A DNA stretch of 12,004 nucleotides from Oscillospiraceae bacterium (GTDB lineage Bacteria; Bacillota; Clostridia; Oscillospirales; Acutalibacteraceae). Of this stretch, positions 1-5,041 are shown one piece after another (within the stretch, counting starts at the first letter, position 1; every line of letters begins with the position of its first letter). A model generated the notes under the pieces. That model was given only the letters and a program-made list of their open reading frames with translations. It did no database searches and was not told the DNA's origin. The stretch lies in contig CACXFE010000100.1 in the NCBI GenBank assembly GCA_902766855.1, positions 1 to 12,004 on the forward strand, read 5' to 3'. A program made the translations under genes and the position numbers.

Positions 1-42
1 GCCCAAAAAAGTTTTAGGTTTCAAAAAACCAGTAGATTTATT

Positions 43-85
43 TGAATTTTCACTCTCTAAGTGTTGCACTTAGTTTGACAATTCA
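43..85. repeat. Long imperfect stem-loop just after the mrp stop codon
   Basis: Inner perfect stem CTAAGTG (57-63) / CACTTAG (67-73) with a 3-nt loop. Outward, TCA (50-52) pairs with TGA (76-78), and TGAATT (43-48) pairs with AATTCA (80-85), with one mismatch and one small internal loop: about 16 bp in all. It ends two bases from the mrp TAG (89-87). The U-rich side (TTTATTTGTTTTTT) is on the plus strand, so it might stop a convergent transcript from the left as well as protect the mrp 3' end. The remaining bases 1-42 hold no gene; a weak GGTTT/AAACC repeat at 17-30 is the only other structure. Confidence 0.5.
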
Positions 86-86
86 T

Positions 87-929
87 CTATTTATTTGTTT
101 TTTGAACGATCGCATCAGCCGCCGCCGCTAAATACTCACAGGTAAATCGCTCAAATTCCCCGTTATCCACCATTGCGGAGAGGGCGGGATCAATCGGCAT
201 TTGCGCAAGCAACGGCACGCCGAGTTGCTCTGCTACCGTTTCACTGCCGGAGCCGAACAGGGAAATCTTTTTGCCGCAATCCGGGCACAGGATATAACTC
301 ATATTTTCCACGATGCCCAGCACCGGCACCTTCATCATTTCTGCCATATGATAGGCTTTTTTGACGATCAGGGAAACAAGATCCTGCGGGGAGGTGACGA
401 TCACCACCCCGTCCAGCGGAATGGACTGAAACACCGTCAGCGGCACATCGCCGGTTCCGGGCGGGCAATCGATCAACAAATAATCCAAATCGCCCCACAC
501 CACATCGTGCCAGAATTGTTTTACCGCACCCGCGATCACCGGCCCGCGCCACAGCACGGGGGATTCCTTTTCCGGCAGCATCATGTTGATGGAGATCAAC
601 TCGATCCCGCCGCTCGTTTCAGCGGGAAGAATGCCGATTTCATTCTGCATGGCACGCGCATGGATCCCGAAAGTTTTCGGGATCGAAGGGCCGGTAATAT
701 CCGCATCTAAAATCCCGACGCGATACCCTTTTCGCTTTAACAAAACCGCCAACATGGAGGTGACCATGGATTTGCCTACGCCGCCTTTTCCGCTGACCAC
801 GCCGATCACATGCTTGATGTTGTTATATTCCCCGGTGGGTTCCAACAGGCTCTCCGCATCGCGGGAAGAGCAATTCTCTCCGCAAGAGGAGCAATCGCCC
901 GAACAGCCGGTCTTTTTTTCTTCTGCCAT
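87..929 (-). CDS. mrp: Mrp/NBP35-family iron-sulfur carrier P-loop ATPase
   Basis: 280 residues. Members of this cytoplasmic family (ApbC/Mrp, Nbp35) bind a labile 4Fe-4S cluster at a dimer interface and hand it to target proteins, driven by ATP. The deviant Walker A motif GKGGVGKS is at 47-54 with the signature lysine K48. Switch I is LDADITGPSIP (74-84), and the Walker-B-like block is LLIDCPPGTGD (151-161). The cluster-binding CPDC (C215, C218) follows VENMSY, as in the family. The N-terminus carries an extra cysteine cluster, C9-x3-C13-x2-C16-x3-C20. This recalls Nbp35 but has a different spacing. The ribosome binding site (AAAGGAAG) is weaker and further away than those of the ribosomal genes. 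It has its own promoter. Confidence 0.93.
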   Translation of the reverse strand: MAEEKKTGCSGDCSSCGENCSSRDAESLLEPTGEYNNIKHVIGVVSGKGGVGKSMVTSMLAVLLKRKGYRVGILDADITGPSIPKTFGIHARAMQNEIGILPAETSGGIELISINMMLPEKESPVLWRGPVIAGAVKQFWHDVVWGDLDYLLIDCPPGTGDVPLTVFQSIPLDGVVIVTSPQDLVSLIVKKAYHMAEMMKVPVLGIVENMSYILCPDCGKKISLFGSGSETVAEQLGVPLLAQMPIDPALSAMVDNGEFERFTCEYLAAAADAIVQKTNK

Positions 930-958
930 TATCTGTTACGCTTCCTTTCAAACAAGAT

Positions 959-977
959 CTGATTCAGTAAGAATCAG
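959..977. promoter_or_regulatory. Perfect 19-nt dyad overlapping the mrp -10 box and start site; candidate operator
   Basis: CTGATTC-N5-GAATCAG. The two 7-base arms are exact reverse complements and are centred at 968, within a base or so of the predicted transcription start. The right arm covers the last two bases of the -10 box. This is the usual position for a repressor operator. It could instead be a 5'-end hairpin in the transcript. I cannot assign a regulator family. Confidence 0.55.
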
Positions 978-1004
978 TATACCACGGAAAAAGCAAAAAA
1001 TCAA
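976..1004 (-). promoter_or_regulatory. Sigma-A-type promoter for the mrp-like gene
   Basis: On the minus strand TTGATT (1004-999) and TATACT (981-976) are separated by exactly 17 bases. The -35 matches 4 of 6 and the -10 matches 5 of 6 consensus bases, in an AT-rich spacer. Predicted start of transcription is near 969, giving a leader of about 40 nt before the ATG at 929. Confidence 0.75.
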
Positions 1005-1029
1005 GGCGAGAGCCACACAAACTCTCCTT
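995..1029 (-). terminator. Possible terminator after the small membrane protein gene
   Basis: On the minus strand AAGG + AGAG (1029-1022) can pair with CTCT (1012-1009) and CCTT (1006-1003), with a 2-nt bulge and a 9-nt loop. The stem is followed by GATTTTTT and soon another T-run. It starts 15 nt after the stop codon at 1045. The stem is modest, so termination may be partial. Its U-tract overlaps the -35/spacer of the mrp promoter. Confidence 0.45.
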
Positions 1030-1044
1030 CCGCGTTTTTATCTG

Positions 1045-1365
1045 TCACCATATAGTATGCTCATATTGCGGGGCAAACGGTTCATCGGTTTGTGATTTTT
1101 CGATCTGTTTCAGCCTTTGTTCGATGACGGTGGTCTTTTCCACCAATTCTCCATAAGCATATAGTTGAAAACTGCCGATCCAAGAGAGCAACGGGCCGAG
1201 AACCAGTGCAATCCCGCCGGAAACGATGGCGGTGACGCGCTCGCTTGCCGGCAACAATCCGGCGGCAAAAAAGAAAAGCAACGCAGACAGCACCGAAACG
1301 ATAATACCCGCCCAACAAATCACCTGTGCCAATATTTTCAGTTTTCTTCCGATATTTTCAAACAT
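1045..1365 (-). CDS. Small two-helix membrane protein of unknown function
   Basis: 106 residues; I do not recognise a named family, although similar short proteins (MFxNIGxKLK... SWIxSFxLYxxGELVE) occur in Clostridia as uncharacterised proteins. Two hydrophobic segments are clear, about residues 11-38 and 44-66, joined by a short polar turn (PASERV). The second ends in SWIGSFQLYAYGELVEKT, followed by a charged, probably coiled helix (VIEQRLKQIEKSQ) and an acidic tail. The first basic residues (GRKLK) suggest the N-terminus faces the cytoplasm, so both ends would. The ATG at 1365 is chosen because AAAGGAGA lies just upstream; a longer reading crosses the terminator. It lies 85 nt after that terminator stem. 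I see no convincing promoter in the gap. Confidence 0.8.
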   Translation of the reverse strand: MFENIGRKLKILAQVICWAGIIVSVLSALLFFFAAGLLPASERVTAIVSGGIALVLGPLLSWIGSFQLYAYGELVEKTTVIEQRLKQIEKSQTDEPFAPQYEHTIW

Positions 1366-1432
1366 CGTTTTTCTCCTTTCTCTTCCTACAAAATCGCCCG
1401 ATACGGTTATGCGACAAAGCATGGCCTCTTGC

Positions 1433-1488
1433 ACAAAACAAAAGAATAAAGCGCCCCATTTCCAACTGAAAACGGGGCGCGTCTTTTT
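1433..1488 (-). terminator. Strong, probably bidirectional terminator closing the ribosomal operon
   Basis: GCGCCCC (1451-1457) pairs perfectly with GGGGCGC (1474-1480), with a 16-nt loop that can add an AAA/TTT extension after one mismatch. On the minus strand the stem is followed by TTTATTCTTTTGTTTT. On the plus strand it is followed by GTCTTTTTAG. Both directions therefore have a U-rich tail. Its place 90 nt after the last ribosomal gene and before the next gene fits rho-independent termination of the alpha operon. Confidence 0.88.
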
Positions 1489-1502
1489 AGTACACACATT
1501 AT

Positions 1503-1544
1503 CAGCGCAGGGTGCGGTTTATACGCTTTCCAAAGGCTGCGCTG
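1503..1544 (-). repeat. 8-bp inverted repeat in the rplQ trailer
   Basis: CAGCGCAG (1503-1510) is the exact reverse complement of CTGCGCTG (1537-1544), with a 26-nt loop. It lies between the rplQ stop and the terminator. Without a U-run it is more likely a structural or processing element of the operon's 3' end than a terminator. Confidence 0.5.
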
Positions 1545-1549
1545 TGTCC

Positions 1550-1572
1550 AATGTGAGGACTAAAATCACATT
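1550..1572 (-). repeat. Small inverted repeat across the rplQ stop codon
   Basis: AATGTGA (1550-1556) pairs with TCACATT (1566-1572), 7 bp with a 9-nt loop. The arm on the right covers two bases of the rplQ TAA stop. No U-run follows directly. It may be a 3' stability element. Confidence 0.5.
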
Positions 1573-1912
1573 ACACCAACTCAATAATGGCCATCTCGGC
1601 AGCGTCGCCACGGCGGGGACCTGTCTTGATGATGCGGCAATAGCCGCCGTTCACTTCTGCATATTTCGGGGCAATTTCGTTGTAAAGTTTCTTTACAACT
1701 TCGTCCTTCGTGATGAACGCCAACGCCTGACGCCTGCTGCTCAGGTTATTCGTTTTTGCGAGTGTAATATACTTCTCTGTCATGGCGCGTACTTCTTTCG
1801 CGCGTGTGACGGTGGTTTCGATCCTGCCGTTTTCCAACAGGTAGGTAACCATCGCTCTCAGCATGGCAGTTCTGTGATCGCTGGTTCTTCCGAGTTTACG
1901 GGTACCTGGCAT
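1571..1912 (-). CDS. rplQ: 50S ribosomal protein L17
   Basis: 113 residues, the normal Gram-positive length of L17, which sits near the peptide exit tunnel. The N-terminus RKLGRTSDHRTAMLRAMVTYLL, the motif RIETTVTRAKEVR, and the C-terminal GGYCRIIKTGPRRGDAAEMAIIEL are diagnostic. The ATG at 1912 follows GAAGGAGTG. It is the last gene of the ribosomal cluster. Its stop codon lies inside a small hairpin, and a strong terminator follows about 90 nt downstream. The ecfA/ecfT-truA-rplM-rpsI genes that often follow in Bacillota are absent here. Confidence 0.98.
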   Translation of the reverse strand: MPGTRKLGRTSDHRTAMLRAMVTYLLENGRIETTVTRAKEVRAMTEKYITLAKTNNLSSRRQALAFITKDEVVKKLYNEIAPKYAEVNGGYCRIIKTGPRRGDAAEMAIIELV

Positions 1913-1941
1913 ATCAATTCACTCCTTCGTGTGATTTTGCT

Positions 1942-2892
1942 TTATTCGTCATCCTTTTTGAGGGTAAATCCGAAGGAATTCAACTTCGCAATAACCTCTT
2001 CCAATGACTTACGACCTAAGTTTCTGACCTTCATCATATCTTCTTCGGACTTATTGATCAGGTCTTCCACCGTGTTGATGCCCGCACGCTTCAAGCAGTT
2101 GAAACTGCGCACAGACAGATCCAGTTCGTCGATCGTGAGATCGAGAACCTTTTCTTTTTCGTTTTCGCTCTTCTCCGCCATGATGCTTTCGCTTTCGCTG
2201 ACACCTTCGGTCAGATCAAGGAACAACTCAAAGTGTTCGATCAAAACCTTGGCAGACATGGAAATCGCTTCGTTTGCACGAATGGATCCGTCTGTCCAGA
2301 CTTCCAGCGTTAATTTGCCCTTATCGGTCACATTGCCCACGCGGGTATTGTCAACCGAGAAGTTTGCTTTCAGCACCGGCGTGTAAATCGAATCCACCGG
2401 GATCATGCCGATTACATTCTGCGCCGGTCTGTTCTGATCGGCGGATACATAGCCGCGGCCTTTGTCCAGCGTCATTTCCATATTGAGTTTGGCGCCTTCA
2501 TCCAGCGTGGCAATGTACAAATCGGGATTGAGGATCTCAACTTCCGAATCGGCTTTGATCGAAGCGGCCGTTACGACTGTGGGGCCCTCGGCTTCAATAT
2601 AAATCTTTTTCGCCGTGTCCGCATGCAGTTTTGCGATCAGGCCTTTGATGTTCAGGATGATCTCCGTCACATCCTCTTTTACGCCGGGGATCGTGGAAAA
2701 CTCATGCACAACGCCGTCGATCTTAACGGAGGTAACAGCCACACCCGGAAGGATGGACAACAACACGCGGCGCATACTGTTGCCGAGCGTGGTTGCGTAT
2801 CCTCTTTCCAGCGGCTCCATGACAAACTTGCCATAGGTGCCGTCCGCCGCCATTTCAACGGTTTCGATTCTGGGCTTTTCAATTTCTATCAT
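1942..2892 (-). CDS. rpoA: RNA polymerase subunit alpha
   Basis: 316 residues, normal for the alpha subunit that dimerises and scaffolds beta and beta'. The N-terminal domain (about 1-230) shows FVMEPLERGYATTLGNSMRRVLLSILPG (24-50) and HEFSTIPGVKEDVTEIILN (63-81). A charged linker of serine, glutamate and lysine (about 231-248) leads to the C-terminal domain, where VRSFNCLKRAGI and NLGRKSLEEV carry the DNA/activator-contact residues R262, N265 and K295 (E. coli R265, N268, K298). The ribosome binding site is weaker than its neighbours' (CGGAG, 7 nt from the ATG). rplQ follows after 29 nt. Confidence 0.99.
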   Translation of the reverse strand: MIEIEKPRIETVEMAADGTYGKFVMEPLERGYATTLGNSMRRVLLSILPGVAVTSVKIDGVVHEFSTIPGVKEDVTEIILNIKGLIAKLHADTAKKIYIEAEGPTVVTAASIKADSEVEILNPDLYIATLDEGAKLNMEMTLDKGRGYVSADQNRPAQNVIGMIPVDSIYTPVLKANFSVDNTRVGNVTDKGKLTLEVWTDGSIRANEAISMSAKVLIEHFELFLDLTEGVSESESIMAEKSENEKEKVLDLTIDELDLSVRSFNCLKRAGINTVEDLINKSEEDMMKVRNLGRKSLEEVIAKLNSFGFTLKKDDE

Positions 2893-2928
2893 GTCAAAGC
2901 TCCGTTTCTCCGCACCGAAATTCTTCTA

Positions 2929-2962
2929 ATGCCGTGCAACCGATGCAGAAGATACACGGCAT
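2929..2962 (-). repeat. 8-bp inverted repeat in the rpsD-rpoA spacer
   Basis: ATGCCGTG at 2929-2936 is the exact reverse complement of CACGGCAT at 2955-2962, with an 18-nt loop. It forms a hairpin in the messenger between rpsD and rpoA. No U-run follows, so it is not an intrinsic terminator. The rpoA ribosome binding site lies about 25-30 nt further downstream. It may be a regulatory, stability or processing element; only the pairing is seen directly. Confidence 0.65.
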
Positions 2963-2973
2963 CCAGCAGCAAA

Positions 2974-3576
2974 TTACTTCGAATAATATTCGACGACCAA
3001 ATGCTCCTGTACCTCGTAATCAATGTCCTCTCTGCCGGGAAGGCGAACAACCTCACCCGAGAAATTCGCGGCATCACGCGAGAGCCATTGCGGCACGGAA
3101 ATGTGCGGCGCATCCGGCCCGAAAAGTTCGGTGATTCTGGCAACCTTTTTGCCCGAATCGGATAACGCGATCACATCACCGACTTTTACCTGATAAGACG
3201 GGATATCCACTTTCTTCCCGTTTACCGTAAAGTGTGCATGATTGACCAACTGGCGTGCTTCCGGCCTTGTGGAAGCAAACCCAAGACGGAACACCACGCT
3301 GTCTAACCGACATTCCAAAATTTGAAGCAAGTTGTCACCCGTGATGCCCTGGCGACGCTCCGCCTCGGCAAAGTAGCCGCGGAACTGCTTTTCCAGCACA
3401 CCGTAGATGAATTTCAGTTTCTGCTTCTCCTTTAATTGGATCGCATATTCCGACTGTTTTCTACGCATATTCTTATTGGAATTGCGTGTGGTATTCTTAC
3501 CGGCATATCCCAAAACCGCGGGAGAAATGCCGAGCGCTTTACAACGCTTTGCGATAGGTTGAATATTTTTAGCCAT
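2974..3576 (-). CDS. rpsD: 30S ribosomal protein S4, zinc-free form
   Basis: 200 residues. S4 is a primary 16S binder that nucleates 5'-domain assembly and affects fidelity; in several bacteria it also represses its own messenger (known). The N-terminal region has a single cysteine (C12) where zinc-type S4 has four, so this is the zinc-free form. The S4 RNA-binding domain is visible at LECRLDSVVFRLGFASTRPEARQLVNHAHFTVNGKKV, and the C-terminus reads EHLVVEYYSK. ATG start with a GGAGGAGG site. Unlike B. subtilis, where rpsD is elsewhere, it lies inside the alpha cluster. An 81-nt spacer with a hairpin separates it from rpoA. Confidence 0.98.
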   Translation of the reverse strand: MAKNIQPIAKRCKALGISPAVLGYAGKNTTRNSNKNMRRKQSEYAIQLKEKQKLKFIYGVLEKQFRGYFAEAERRQGITGDNLLQILECRLDSVVFRLGFASTRPEARQLVNHAHFTVNGKKVDIPSYQVKVGDVIALSDSGKKVARITELFGPDAPHISVPQWLSRDAANFSGEVVRLPGREDIDYEVQEHLVVEYYSK

Positions 3577-3594
3577 TTTTCATTCCTCCTCCGA

Positions 3595-3996
3595 TTATAC
3601 GCGTCTTCTCTTGGGAGGACGGCAACCGTTATGCGGGATGGGGGTAACATCTTTGATCATGCTGACTTCAAGACCGGCGGTTTGCAATGCACGAATCGCC
3701 GCCTCCCGTCCTGCTCCCGGCCCTTTCACATACACTTCAACAGTTTTGAGTCCATGTTCCATTGCGGCTTTGGCAGCGGTTTCTGCCGCACTCTGCGCCG
3801 CAAACGGGGTGGATTTTCTCGAACCTCTGAATCCCAATTCACCGGCAGAAGCCCAGGAAAGAGCATTGCCCTGTGTATCGGTAATGGTTACGATGGTGTT
3901 GTTGAAGGTAGACTGAATATGAGCAGAGCCACGTTCGATATTCTTTTTCTCACGGCGACGGCGCGTAGTGGCCGTCTTGCCCTTTGCAGTAGCCAT
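3595..3996 (-). CDS. rpsK: 30S ribosomal protein S11
   Basis: 133 residues. S11 forms part of the mRNA exit cleft on the 30S platform. The basic N-terminal extension (RRRREKKNIERG) leads into AHIQSTFNNTIVTITDTQGN, WASAGELGFRGSRKSTPFAAQ and the strictly conserved C-terminus TPIPHNGCRPPKRRRV. ATG start with a TAGGAGGAAG site. Gaps are 16 nt after rpsM and 18 nt before rpsD. Confidence 0.98.
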   Translation of the reverse strand: MATAKGKTATTRRRREKKNIERGSAHIQSTFNNTIVTITDTQGNALSWASAGELGFRGSRKSTPFAAQSAAETAAKAAMEHGLKTVEVYVKGPGAGREAAIRALQTAGLEVSMIKDVTPIPHNGCRPPKRRRV

Positions 3997-4012
3997 ATTA
4001 TCTTCCTCCTAC

Positions 4013-4381
4013 TTATTTCTTCTTGTTTGCGATGGTCTTCTTCGGACCTTTGCGTGTGCGCGCATTGGTTTTAGAACGCTGCCCTCTTACCGGCAACCCT
4101 TTTCTATGACGCAATCCGCGATAACTGCCGATTTCGATCAATCTCTTAATGTCAAAAGCGATCGCACGGCGGCGGTCACCTTCTACTTGAAGGTTATGGT
4201 CGATATATTCACGCAGTTTTGAAATATCGTCTTCGGTCAAGTCCTTCACACGGGTATCGGGATTGATCCCGGTATCGGCAAGGATTTTTTTCGATGTTGT
4301 GAGACCGATCCCGAAAATGTAAGTGAGTCCGATTTCGACCCGCTTCTCGTTCGGAAGGTCAACACCAGCAATACGTGCCAT
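4013..4381 (-). CDS. rpsM: 30S ribosomal protein S13
   Basis: 122 residues. S13 lies in the 30S head and forms intersubunit bridges and contacts to P-site tRNA through its basic C-terminal tail. Visible are ARIAGVDLPNEKRVEIGLTYI, the helix-hairpin-helix region FGIGLTTSKKIL (23-34), GSYRGLRHRKGLPVRGQRSKTN (from about 85) and the tail ARTRKGPKKTIANKKK. The ATG at 4381 follows GGAGGTG. It starts the S13-S11-S4-alpha order; the next gene follows after 16 nt. Confidence 0.98.
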   Translation of the reverse strand: MARIAGVDLPNEKRVEIGLTYIFGIGLTTSKKILADTGINPDTRVKDLTEDDISKLREYIDHNLQVEGDRRRAIAFDIKRLIEIGSYRGLRHRKGLPVRGQRSKTNARTRKGPKKTIANKKK

Positions 4382-4415
4382 TCCTCAAAGCACCTCCATT
4401 TAATTTCTTGCGCAC

Positions 4416-4529
4416 TCAACCCTGACGCTGTTTATGCTTCGGGTTTTCGCAGATGACCATGATCTTACCTTTGCGCTTGATAATTTTGCATTTTTCGCAA
4501 ATCTTTTTAACAGAAGGTCTGACTTTCAT
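4416..4529 (-). CDS. rpmJ: 50S ribosomal protein L36, zinc type
   Basis: 37 residues (MKVRPSVKKICEKCKI... ending NPKHKQRQG), the full length of short L36. The zinc ligands C11, C14, C27 and H32 are all present, so this is the zinc-binding form. L36 sits at the base of the 50S stalk region and organises 23S helices. The ATG at 4529 follows TAAGGAGGT. Its place between infA and rpsM is standard in Gram-positives. The following gap to rpsM is 34 nt. Confidence 0.97.
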   Translation of the reverse strand: MKVRPSVKKICEKCKIIKRKGKIMVICENPKHKQRQG

Positions 4530-4560
4530 TTGGATTATACCTCCTTACAATTTTCGACTG

Positions 4561-4779
4561 TTACTTCGAACGCCAGGTTATACGGCCTTTTGACAGATCG
4601 TACGGAGACATTTCAACAGTCACCTTGTCCCCCGGCAGGATCCGAATGAAGTTCATTCGGAGTTTGCCGGAAATATGGGCAAGAATTATATGTCCCCCCT
4701 GAATTTCCACTTTGAACATTGCGTTTGGCATTGCTTCAACAACGACGCCTTCCAGTTCGATCATATCTTCCTTAGACAT
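4561..4779 (-). CDS. infA: Translation initiation factor IF-1
   Basis: 72 residues, exactly the usual length. IF-1 is an OB-fold protein that occupies the A site of the 30S subunit during initiation. Signatures are MSKEDMIELEGVVVEAMPNAMFKV (start), GHIILAHISGKLRMNFIRILPGDKV (29-53) and SPYDLSKGRI (58-67). The start at 4779 is chosen because GGGAGG precedes it and the family begins there. A 24-codon in-frame upstream extension runs back into the KOW gene and is rejected. It overlaps that gene by 8 nt and precedes rpmJ by 31 nt. Confidence 0.98.
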   Translation of the reverse strand: MSKEDMIELEGVVVEAMPNAMFKVEIQGGHIILAHISGKLRMNFIRILPGDKVTVEMSPYDLSKGRITWRSK

Positions 4780-5032
4780 CTTGGTTCCTCCCTTTCCATA
4801 CAGACGCCCGATACACAGCAAGCGCCTTTCGTAATTGTTTGTCGGTTTCATACTCGCTGCGGTTCAATACGGTATTGGTCAGCGCCAGATGTTTTATATT
4901 CTTGCGCTTCGGTCTCGCAAGGGGGCGCTCCTTCCCGTCGCATACCGACAGGAAGTTTCCGTCCTGCGAAACAACCACCAGAAAATACCCTTTATCGCGC
5001 CCGGCCAGGGAACGCACAATACGCCCTTCCAT
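4772..5032 (-). CDS. Small KOW-domain RNA-binding protein (L14e/L6e/L27e-like)
   Basis: 86 residues. The N-terminal KOW motif is clear: GRIVRSLAGRDKGYFLVVV at residues 3-21, then FLSVCDGKERPLARPKRKNIKHL to about 49. The rest is a charged helix-like tail. This matches a family found between map and infA in many Bacillota (I believe B. subtilis ybzG is the positional counterpart) and related in fold to eukaryotic/archaeal L14e/L27e. Its function is not established; ribosome or RNA binding is inferred from the fold and the neighbours. The ribosome binding site is weak (GAGGG) and overlaps the map stop. Its TAA lies 8 bases inside infA, which suggests coupled translation. Confidence 0.9.
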   Translation of the reverse strand: MEGRIVRSLAGRDKGYFLVVVSQDGNFLSVCDGKERPLARPKRKNIKHLALTNTVLNRSEYETDKQLRKALAVYRASVWKGRNQDV

Positions 5033-5041
5033 GGTTCGCCC

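Noticed and set aside
57..73. CTAAGTG-TTG-CACTTAG as a CIRCE-like HrcA operator
   Set aside because: The arms do not match GAGTGCTAA, the spacer is 3 rather than 9, and it lies after a gene rather than before one.
75..103. TTGACA on the plus strand as a promoter
   Set aside because: At the right distance there is only a T-run with no -10 box, and it points into the mrp gene in antisense.
1366..1450. Promoter for the small membrane protein gene
   Set aside because: Pairs such as TTGTGC with CATAAC have poor spacing and weak boxes; I could not support any of them. The gene may rely on a poor promoter or on read-through.
1366..1497. In-frame extension of the small membrane protein up to 1497
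   Set aside because: It would start upstream of the terminator stem and run through it. The ATG at 1365 has a good ribosome binding site.
1226..2386. A 386-codon open frame on the plus strand
   Set aside because: It lies antisense to rplQ, rpoA and the trailer, has a low-complexity serine-rich translation without family features, and reads through the terminator. It is a shadow of the real genes.
4780..4851. 24-codon N-terminal extension of IF-1
   Set aside because: It overlaps the KOW gene and IF-1 is 72 residues in the family. GGGAGG precedes the ATG at 4779.
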